A DNA stretch of 64,000 nt. It comes from Rhipidocladum racemiflorum. Lineage: Eukaryota; Streptophyta; Magnoliopsida; Poales; Poaceae. This document shows positions 35,610 through 44,164 of the stretch, piece by piece. Made by a program: the position numbers and the translations under genes. Every line of letters starts with the position of its first letter. The stretch's first letter is position 1. The notes beneath the pieces are model-generated. The model was not told the origin of the DNA and did not search any database. It worked only from the letters and a program-made list of their open reading frames with translations. The stretch covers positions 45,107,749 through 45,171,748 of the forward strand of contig CM070590.1 of assembly GCA_036346355.1 (NCBI GenBank). Direction: 5' to 3'.

Positions 35610-35956
35610 TTCTTCATGTGCACCATTCTCTTAGCCCGAACGTCCCGCATGACATCCTTGACCACCAAGACCTCAGTTCGTCCCTGAACCTAGTCCCGAA
35701 CCTCAGCTCCTCCATGAACCTAGTTCCGGTCCCGTCATTGACCACGTTCGTCTTCGAGCAATACCTGCACATGAACAAACCACAAAACAATTCCGAGCAC
35801 AAGTCCACGACTTGACTCACATCAATCCATGCAAATACTCACACGAGCATTGCATAAAGTCCACTTCAAGCAACATGAAATTCTCACAAATTTCATAATC
35901 TCAAAAACAAATCAAATACATTCCAATTTTGCTCGAAACTAATCGAGCAAAAACGC

Positions 35957-36382
35957 ATTCACGACGGACCAAAAAATATGGTCCAGCGTACACATGTAAA
36001 AGTCACTCAAAAAACCATTCACGACGGACCAACAAAATCGGTCCGGTGTACAAGTGAAAGTCTCGGTTTCAAGAAGAAATCATTCCGGCGAAAACACGTT
36101 CACTACAGACTAAAAGAAATCAGTCCGTCGTACATGCGAAATCAATCCTCAAAAAGCCGTTCACGACTGACCAAAGAAATTGGTCCGACGTACATGCAAA
36201 ACTTACTGGTTTCTTGGAAAATTGAGTCCAGCTCATGATCTCAAAAGCACGTCCACGACAGACCCAAAAACTTGGTCCGTTGTACATGCGCTGACTGCTA
36301 TTTTCTTGGAAAATTGAGTTTGGCACAAGAGCTCAAAAACATGTGCACGACAGACCCAAAAACTTGGTCCGTCGTACATGCG
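35957..36382. repeat. Six imperfect ACGACGGACC / GGTCCGTCGT hairpins in F LTR
   Basis: Each unit reads about CACGACGGACC, 8-10 A-rich bases, then GGTCCGTCGTACATG. Units start near 35957, 36017, 36090, 36163, 36254 and 36346. The arms vary between units, but paired changes often keep the inverted match. The counterpart is 41877-42302. Confidence 0.8.
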
Positions 36383-36524
36383 AAACTTACTGGTTTGAGA
36401 GTTTGATCCGCACAAAAGATGACTTCACTGTTTGCTGTCAAATTGTCAGACACAAACACAAACACATTTTGCAAATTCAATTCTAAGCCAATTCTAAGCT
36501 AATTTTTCAGCACATGATTTCACA

Positions 36525-37530
36525 ATCTCCCCCTTGATGAAAACATTGGCAACACCACTTAGAATTGAACATTTGGCATTCACTTTACAAAAGATTTTGA
36601 AATCCGAGGGATCAAAAACTAAAAAGAGAAAACACAGAATTCCTCCTTTGACCTAAATGCAAAACAAAATCTCCCCCTGAGAAGGAAAATGTGTGTGAAT
36701 GTGCAATGTGCCCAAAAATTTCAAAATTCTCCAAACTTCTCCCAAAATTCTCAAATTTCCAAAAACAACTCCCCCTTTTTCTTCTCCCTCTTTTTCCTTA
36801 AACATTTCAACGATTCCCAAATTTCTCCCCCTTTGACAATGGATTCATCAGGAGTACAAAAAAGAGAACAGGTTCAAAAATTTTCCTGTAGCAAAGATTT
36901 CACAAGGAGAAACAAGGGAGTGCCAAGATAGGAAAAGATGAGCTCATTCGATCATATAACCTTATATATCACATAACATGCAAAATACATGATCTTGATG
37001 TGATTTTAGCAAGTTAGGGAATGACATGCATCTCAACCTCAATTCAGTCAACTATAGCCAAGTACTAAGCAAAACCTTTAGTAGAAAAACAAAGGCTCAA
37101 AATTGAAGCAACTAACAACTCTGGACGAGCAAGTAGTTTCAATTTTAATCTAGTAGACCAATTTAATCTTTAGACAATAAATTGCATGAGGCATGCTTGA
37201 AGCATACTTCTTTTATTTCCTTGGAGTGGCATGCTTGAAGCATACATCTTGTCTTTGAGGGAATGGCATGCTTGAAGCATACATCTTATCTTTTAGGGAA
37301 AGCATTCCTGAAGCTCATAACTTGAGGCTTTTGCTTTTAACAAACCTTTTTTATTGATTCCCTTTTCTTTTCATTTTTCTTTGATTATAAACATGCAAAA
37401 GTGATTAAAAGGTCTTATGAAAGAGTAAAGTTGAAACCACACTTGCTTCATAGCCCAAATTTGTCAAGAGGATTCAATATCAAGCCTAGAAGAGTGAGAT
37501 ATCACAGAGTATTTAGCTATAGGCAATCAG
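36525..37530 (-). other. F 3' non-coding region with repeated purine tracts
   Basis: Lies between the pol remnant and the 3' LTR. Minus strand shows CAAGGGGGAGATTGTG at the LTR border plus further copies (CTCAGGGGGAGATTTTG, AAAAAGGGGGAGTTG, CAAAGGGGGAGAAA) at about 36670, 36770 and 36825. No ORF with recognisable content. Confidence 0.7.
37191..37315. repeat. 37-bp repeat, three copies plus a decayed fourth, with GCATGCTTGAAGCATAC palindromes
   Basis: GGCATGCTTGAAGCATAC occurs at 37191, 37228 and 37265, with a degenerate AGCATTCCTGAAGCTC at about 37301. ATGCTT-G-AAGCAT is a perfect palindrome with a one-base loop. Confidence 0.8.
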
Positions 37531-37639
37531 TCCATGGAATTCCACAATGTCATTTTTATTTCAAGTGAGACAATTATATTATCATATATTAGCTCAATTA
37601 CATAACATATAAAGAAATATGATAAAGTGAGCTTATCAA

Positions 37640-38110
37640 GTGAAAGAACTTGGCAAGGAAACTCCCCCTCAAAACAAACACATTGGATGAACAATCCCAC
37701 GTTCTCCCCGAATAAAAGCAAAACGAGAAGAAGACAAAGGTTTTGTAAAAATGTCTGCCAATTGATGTTCAGTATCCACATGGTGAAGCACAATATTTTC
37801 TTTTTCAACATGATCTCTAAGAAAGTGAAATCCAATATCAATATGCTCAAGAAAGGGGATTACTCAAGAGGTGGCACGAACCAAATCAATTCAACATCCT
37901 CCAAAGTCAACATCAGAATAAGCTCTTAAACTAATGCATAAGGAAGCAGAAAGCCAAATGCCAAAATCTTGAGTACCATGGAGATACCTGAAAGTTCACT
38001 TGAACGCTTGTCGATGTGAAGCACGTGGGAAGCTTGAAAACAAGCACACACAAGCACGTGGGAAACTTGAAAACAAGCACACACAAGCACGTGGGAAGAG
38101 TCTCTCATGT
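37640..38110 (-). pseudogene. F pol remnant: end of RT and RNase H
   Basis: Minus frames give GIWLSASLCISLRAYSDVDF (copia RNase H, the SDADFAG site altered) and then, after a deletion, EHIDIGFHFLRDHVEKEN and HHVDTEHQLADIFTKPLSS, the usual C-terminus of copia pol. Integrase and nearly all of RT are missing between here and the protease. Stops are present. Confidence 0.8.
38022..38100. repeat. 33-bp tandem repeat within F pol remnant
   Basis: CACGTGGGAA...CACACACAAG units start at 38022 and 38055, with a partial third at 38088. The period of 33 keeps the reading frame and repeats 11 residues (CVCLFSSFPRA). Confidence 0.85.
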
Positions 38111-38159
38111 AAACCTCCAATTATCTCATCCTCAACAGCATCATCATCATCTTTTATGA

Positions 38160-38368
38160 ACAAAGACACTCTCCCCCTGAACATATGCACCTGTACTTGC
38201 ATCATTTGGACTAGTGCCTTTTGCGAAAGCAGTGGAAGAAGTATCTCCAAAGGCAACACTTTTAGCATGAGATGCACGAGTGAAGAAGAACCAAAACTTA
38301 TCACTGAACATATGAAGTGAGCATCCGAAATTCACTAGCCACATGTTCTCCTTCCTCGCGTGAGAAGC
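38160..38368 (-). pseudogene. F protease remnant
   Basis: Downstream of the gag stop, the same strand reads MWLVNFGCSLHMFSDKFW and then RASHAKSVAFGDTSS. The catalytic D-S-G of copia protease (WLVDSGCS) is changed to N-F-G, so the enzyme is inactive even apart from the stop. Confidence 0.75.
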
Positions 38369-40588
38369 CTACATAGAAGCAGAAATTGTCGAGGCCTCGG
38401 TACTGGGGTTAAAAATAAGATGTTTAGGAATCCAGTATTGAGACACACGACGCACAACAGTAGGCACAACACGAGTATTCTTATGCACAAAAATAGATTT
38501 GCCTTTTTCCGTGTTTTTAGAAACAAAAGGTGTTTGTTTCACCCTAGACACATAATGAGAAGTAGAGTGTGCCTTTTTGAAATTAGACCTAGTATTAAAC
38601 CTTTCTCTCTTTTGTTGTTTAGCTAGTCTAAAGCAAAAGTCTACTAAATGTCCATCTCTACCACAATGAGTGCAAGTGTACTTAACATGATGTTTTGCTT
38701 TAACAGTAGAAGCACATTTTGCATTCATCATAGTAGAAGATAAAAGACCAGCAAATTTAAAGACAATTTTCTTAGGCTCATTGACAATTTCAAATTTTCC
38801 ACTTTCAAGTGTTTTGACAATAGTGGGAGCATGTGATTTATGATGAGCATAAGAATCAAAACCTAAACCTTTGTTATGAGTGCTGACTTTTGATTGATCC
38901 AAGATCATGTTTAGGTTTTTCTTTCCTTTAGTGAAACGTTCTAATGACTTTTCCAAGTAATCAGTTTTTCGAGAAAGAGTTAAACAATTATTACAGGGAA
39001 CGTCCACTTTTCCTTTTTGCTTGCGACAAGTTGAGCATGAAAGAACCTCATGTGTAAGAAAATCTTCTGTCATTTGAGAAACCCTAGCATTTGCATCATG
39101 CAACTTCAATTCTAGTATGGAGCATATAGAACATGGAGTTGTATCATGTAAATCAATGGTAGAACAACTAGCATGTTTAACAAGTTTCTCATTTTTCTCA
39201 TTTCCAGCATTGATTTGCTCTAACAAGGTAACATGTTCTTTCCTAAGCAAAGTACGCTCATTGTAAATTAAGTCACATGATTTGCAAGCATCATCATCAG
39301 GAATCAAGGTTTTAAGTCTAGCAATTTCAGCATTCAATGACTCAACAACAAAATCATGTTTCTTAATTTTCTTGTCACGTTTATCAAGCAATTTACCAAG
39401 TCGAGCAACAACAATGGCTAATTCATCGTAAGAAGGATCTACCTCATTGAAGTCGCTGTCGTGGTCGTCCTCAGTAAAGCTGTTGCTGCTTTTAGCCATG
39501 AGACATAACCCCGTCAACTCATGCTTGCTTGGAGTTGCATCGTCCTCACTGCTCCCTGAATCCACATCGCTCAAATTAACTTGTTCAAGAGCGGAAAGAA
39601 CTCGGTGGACAACTTTGCTGTCGATGAAGCTTTTCTTCTTTCTATTACTTGAAGAGAACTTCTTCTCTTTTCTTCTGTCGTTGTCCTTCTCCTCCCTTGA
39701 TGCTTTACCTGCAAGTTTAGGACAGTTTGGACGAATATGGTCGAGATCACCACACTCATAGCATCTTGGAGGGCCACCACCACCTCTCTTTCTCATTCTC
39801 ACATTTTGTAAAGATTTGTTAAAGCGAGAAGAGAGTAGTGACAAGTCTTCTTCTGGGAATTGCTCAATCTGTTCATCGGTTAGTGAAGACAAGAAAGATA
39901 GAGCAAAACTTGAAGCAGCACTATTATAAGATATGCTAGATTGAGATGTCAAAGAAATTGATTTATGATCATTCTTTCTAGCAAGAATATCTAATTCATG
40001 AGTTTTCAACTTGGAATAAAGAACATCTAAGGTAAGTGTACTCATGACAGTAGATTCTCTAATGGATGTAACTTTCATCTCCCAAATAGACATGTCTAAA
40101 GCACCAAGCAATTGTCTAGCATTAGCAGCATCATCAAAGCTAACTCCAATAGCACGAAGATTACTAAGAATTTTATTGAAACGTGTAAAGAAGTCATCTA
40201 GCGACTCACCGGGTTTCATCTCAAATCGCATGTATTCTTTTTTGTAAAGATCTTGACGAACCTCTTTAATAGTGTTAGAACCCTCATGGTAATCACAAAG
40301 AGATTTCCATACCTCATATGCGCATTTGAGATGGATCACACGGTCAAAGTCGCTGCGTCCCAAACCTTGGATGATCAAGTTGCGCGCCTTGCTGTTTGCT
40401 TCAACATGTGCGCAATTGGTGTCGTTGACGTTGTCGTTTGCAGGAACTTCATATGGTTTGTAGACCTTCTCCCAAATTGTGAAGCCCTGTGCTTGGATGA
40501 ATGCCTCCATCTTGGCCTTCCAAAACTGAAAATCAACACCATCGAACACACAAGGTTTTGTCAAATAACGATCCATTGATCTGATCAC
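38369..40588 (-). CDS. Ty1/copia Gag polyprotein (739 codons), intact ORF
   Basis: Would form the virus-like particle and package element RNA in the cytoplasm. The N-terminus FDGVDFQFWKAKMEAFIQAQ is the DUF4219-like start. The UBN2-type gag domain follows (VWKSLCDYHEGSNTIKEVRQ, KPGESLDDFFTRFNKILSNL), to about residue 200. A zinc knuckle CYECGDLDHIRPNC (C-x2-C-x4-H-x4-C) lies at about residue 275, then Lys-rich and coiled-coil-like segments, and a second knuckle CTHCGRDGHLVDFC at about residue 645. The end is YWIPKHLIFN..., normally the linker to protease. The start could be the internal MDRYL (40576) rather than MIRSM. It is the longest undamaged ORF in the window. Confidence 0.9.
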   Translation of the reverse strand: MIRSMDRYLTKPCVFDGVDFQFWKAKMEAFIQAQGFTIWEKVYKPYEVPANDNVNDTNCAHVEANSKARNLIIQGLGRSDFDRVIHLKCAYEVWKSLCDYHEGSNTIKEVRQDLYKKEYMRFEMKPGESLDDFFTRFNKILSNLRAIGVSFDDAANARQLLGALDMSIWEMKVTSIRESTVMSTLTLDVLYSKLKTHELDILARKNDHKSISLTSQSSISYNSAASSFALSFLSSLTDEQIEQFPEEDLSLLSSRFNKSLQNVRMRKRGGGGPPRCYECGDLDHIRPNCPKLAGKASREEKDNDRRKEKKFSSSNRKKKSFIDSKVVHRVLSALEQVNLSDVDSGSSEDDATPSKHELTGLCLMAKSSNSFTEDDHDSDFNEVDPSYDELAIVVARLGKLLDKRDKKIKKHDFVVESLNAEIARLKTLIPDDDACKSCDLIYNERTLLRKEHVTLLEQINAGNEKNEKLVKHASCSTIDLHDTTPCSICSILELKLHDANARVSQMTEDFLTHEVLSCSTCRKQKGKVDVPCNNCLTLSRKTDYLEKSLERFTKGKKNLNMILDQSKVSTHNKGLGFDSYAHHKSHAPTIVKTLESGKFEIVNEPKKIVFKFAGLLSSTMMNAKCASTVKAKHHVKYTCTHCGRDGHLVDFCFRLAKQQKRERFNTRSNFKKAHSTSHYVSRVKQTPFVSKNTEKGKSIFVHKNTRVVPTVVRRVSQYWIPKHLIFNPSTEASTISASM

Positions 40589-40610
40589 CGATTAAGATAG
40601 ATTAGAAAAA

Positions 40611-40628
40611 CCTTGCTCTGATACCACT
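40611..40628 (-). promoter_or_regulatory. F primer-binding site (initiator Met tRNA)
   Basis: Minus strand AGTGGTATCAGAGCAAGG directly beside the 5' LTR, the standard copia primer site. Confidence 0.92.
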
Positions 40629-42445
40629 TGTAGGATCGAAGTATACGAATATAGCAATCAGAGGGGGGGTGAATGATTGTGCGGAAGCTAAAACCAAATT
40701 CTTGATCTATTAAAAATTCACCCCAAAACAGAACCAAATAATTGCCTCGTATTCGACAAAAACAGAATGATAGAGGTTTGGTAAAATGAGAATTCCTGGA
40801 GATCCAACCGTTAGATTGATCTGAAATTTGGACACGAGAAACTAGATTACAATACAAATCGAACCCAAAAAGAATCAGCTCGATCGGACTTACGGATCAA
40901 AAGTTATGAACCTCACAAGCTTGCTATGACAGAAGATGACGAGAATTAATCTAACCAAAACTTCAAGATTAAACAAGAACGACAAAAGTTTAATCAACTA
41001 AACTTAGAGAAACCCTAAATCAATTCTCTAGAAAGGTTTTGAAAGATCAAATCAAGATAAAACTAAAAGAACAAAAACCAATCTAGAAAAGAACAAGCAT
41101 GCAAACAAGAACCAAAACAGGAAACATCAGAGCAACGCTGCATCAGAAAGTACGCAAGGATCTAGAAGAATTGATCTTTATTTCTTTTGTCTAAAGTACT
41201 CTCATCAAAAGAGTACAAACCCTAAAACTGAGCTTGAGGCTCTCAATGCGCTCAGCTCAAATTGATGCGATTGATGCCCTTCAACAGGAGACACCCCTCC
41301 TATTTAAAGGAGCAAAACATAAGGAGTTCTGAATACAATTCCTAATCTAGAAGGAGTATGTATACAACTTCTTTTGGCCCAACCTGGCCGAGTACAACTA
41401 TTACACGCGTATGGCAACCCTACCATACTCACGTGACTAACACTTTGCACGCGTATGGCCACCTGCCATACTCACGTGACTAACACTTTGCACGCGAATG
41501 ACCTCCTGCCATTCTCACGTGACTAACCATTCTTCATGTGCACCATTCTCTTAGCCCGAACGTCCCGCATGACATCCTTGACCACCAAGACCTCAGTTCC
41601 TCCCTAAACCTAGTCCCGAACCTCAGCTCCTCCATGAACCTAGTTCCGGTCCCGTCATCGACCACGTTCGTCTTCGAGCAATACCTGCACATGAACAAAC
41701 CACAAAACAATTCCGAGCACAAGTCCACGACTTGACTCACATCAATCCATGCAAATACTCACACGAGCATTGCATAAAGTCCACTTCAAGCATCATGAAA
41801 TTCTCACAAATTTCATAATCTCAAAAACAAATCAAACACATTCCAATTTTGCTCAAAACTAATCGAGCAAAACCGCATTCACGACGGACCAAAAAATATG
41901 GTCCGGAGTACACATGAAAAAGTCACTCAAAAAACCATTCACAACGGACCAACAAAATCGGTCCGGTGTACAAATGAAAGTCTCGGTTTCAAGAAGAAAT
42001 CATTCCGGCGAAAACACGTTCACGACAGACTAAACGAAATCAGTCCGTCGTACATGCGAAATCAATCCTCAAAAAGCCGTTCACGACTGACCAAAGAAAT
42101 TGGTCCGACGTACATGCAAAACTTACTGGTTTCTTGGAAAATTGAGTCCAGCTCATGATCTCAAAAGCACGTCCACGACAGACCCAAAAACTTGGTCCGT
42201 TGTACATGCGCTGACTGCTATTTTCTTGGAAAATTGAGTTTGGCACAAGAGCTCAAAAACATGTGCACGACAGACCCAAAAACTTGGTCCGTCGTACATG
42301 CGAAACTTACTGGTTTGAGAGTTTGGTCCGGCACAAAAGATGACTTCACTGTTTGCTGTCAAATTGTCAAACACAAACACAAACACATTTTGCAAATTCA
42401 ATTCTAAGCCAATTCTAAGCCAATTTTTCAGCACATGATTTCACA
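40629..42445 (-). repeat. F 5' LTR
   Basis: TGTAGGATCG...TTCACA, collinear with the 3' LTR with a low level of substitutions (for example GAGGTTCGG versus GAGGTTTGG). It contains the second copies of the G-box array (41404-41529) and hairpin series (41877-42302). Confidence 0.92.
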
Positions 42446-44150
42446 TTCATCAAGTCCAGAAAAGTCCATCTGGTTTGAGCAGAAGTTTCAAAACCCAATC
42501 TTTCTTTAATTTCCTTCTCCTATTCATATAACAACCACTAGTCATAATATCAGTGATCCCTAAACCAAGTCTATTTCATGACAATCAACAAGGAGAACCA
42601 CATTCCCACTCCTTCAGCCCTAATAATTTATCAATGGATTCAACATAAGACACGTGCCATCATTTTCTTCTGGCTTACTAACCATGACGAACCACATTCA
42701 TATAACTATTTATTCCAAGCTTAAAACACCTCTGTACAATATTTATCTCGGAGTAATCAACAAATACCTTTCGTACAATCCCCAAATCACATATTCGACA
42801 TCCTAGTTCATCCCACCACTAAATAGTTCTAACCTCACGATACGATCTCCACTCATCATATTTCGTAAATACGGATCCCAGATAGACATTTGTCAAGGGA
42901 AAACTTAACCTTTCATACAATCATTCCGTATCCCTATTCTTTGATTACACATCAATCAAGTCATTTTTGTCAATCCACAATTTAATTAACCCATAAACAA
43001 CATAAACCAACAATCCTCATGTTTGTACACCATCATACTCGGGTGCTTTACACCGTCACCTTGCTATAATAAATTCATCAATTAGAAGATTGTAGACCTT
43101 CTCAATCGTGATCCATACCTAGCCTTATCAATACACAATCTCGTACTTCCAATTCATTCCATGACTCGCAACCCTTGGCATAAAACACTAACCATCTTTC
43201 ACTTTAGATCACTTACCATCACAAATTCACTTTATCCAAATTGGTACTTTACATCATCTCGATGTTCTAATCATGCATCGCCGGCTTAGAGTCTTAAACA
43301 TCCTCATGGGCCACCTACCCACAAAAAAAAAAAAGATGCAACCCCGACCCTCTAAATAAAGCGACAACTCACAAACTTGAACAACACCAATAAACATCTT
43401 CCTTCCAAGAAAACTCAACCATTCTTCACAAAGGAACTTGGCTCTCAAATCCCCAACGCGACATGCAAAAGATCTTCAACCAAATCTCAAAAGTTACAAC
43501 TTTCACAAAGGAAGATAGATGCAAGGGGGAAAACCAAATGACCAACCAGATCTTTTCTGATAAAGACTTAAAATTTAATTCCACGCAACTTAAGTTTGGC
43601 ACCAAAACTTTAGTAAACTCTTTTGAACTCAAGAATGACAAGCACGAGAATAATGCATTAGTTTTCTCCATAAAGGGACCAGCCAATGAAGTCAAAGGAA
43701 ACCAACATTCTCCACCCACTCTCTAAACTATATCGCAAAGACGATGACTTTCGCCTAAGAGAGGCCCCCAAATCCTCGGGTGGTGACTCTAACCAGTCAC
43801 ACTTACCACAAAGGCCCTTAGCACGGTCGAAAGTATGAGACCGAAAGACATATTGATTCAAACAATTCTTTTATAATCAAAACAATATGCAATAATAATT
43901 TAACAATCAACATCAAAGCTCAAATACAACAATTAAGCGCAATGAAATGATACCCATACCCTCCCTACTGTGCATTAGAGTGTGTCAAATTTTAAATTAA
44001 TGAATCATGCTATTCCAAATTTTAAGGTTATTGCCCTAAGGCCAACTTTTAAAGAGTATAAGCCTAGGCCATGTTTCTAATTCCACACAGCAAACTTTTA
44101 GTTTACTCTAGAGTAAATTACTAAGTTCACATGCCACGGACCTAAAGCCC
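42446..44150 (-). other. Element B internal region, 5' part; no protein gene recognised
   Basis: About 1.7 kb. Opposed frames at 43426-43726 (97 and 87 codons) show no retroviral motif. The last 200 bases before the primer site (CTACTGTGCATTAGAGTGTGTCAAATTTTAAATTA) resemble the leader of C1 and C2, pointing to shared descent of the 5' leader only. Confidence 0.6.
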
Positions 44151-44164
44151 GCTCTGATACCAAC
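44151..44164 (-). promoter_or_regulatory. Element B primer-binding site (initiator Met tRNA)
   Basis: Minus strand GTTGGTATCAGAGC beside the 5' LTR, the same as in C1 and C2. Confidence 0.9.

Larger units (their letters stand above)
34711..36524 (-). repeat. F 3' LTR
   Basis: 1.8-kb LTR. Reading on minus from 36524: a six-fold hairpin series (36382 to 35957), a tripled G-box repeat (35609 to 35484), a TATA-like TTTAAATAGGAGGGG near 35390, and the R/U5 region to 34711. No coding ORF. Confidence 0.92.
34711..42445 (-). mobile_element. Element F: Ty1/copia retrotransposon with intact gag and deleted pol
   Basis: LTRs at 34711-36524 and 40629-42445 both run TGTAGGATCGAAGTATACG to GATTTCACA and are very similar by eye. 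The flanks are TTCAC (34706-34710) and TTCAT (42446-42450), a 5-bp duplication with one C/T change. The primer site reads TGGTATCAGAGCAAGG on minus next to the 5' LTR. Several GGGGGAG purine tracts precede the 3' LTR. Gag is a single 739-codon ORF, the protease is mutated, and most of integrase and RT is gone. The purine tracts and long gag suggest the SIRE/Maximus side of copia, which is an inference. Confidence 0.92.

Noticed and set aside
36525..36931. Env-like ORF in copia F
   Set aside because: Only an 80-codon plus-strand frame, in the wrong direction, with no signal peptide or membrane segment.
43426..43726. Opposed ORFs in B interior as candidate gag
   Set aside because: No capsid or zinc-knuckle motif, and the two strands are equally open.
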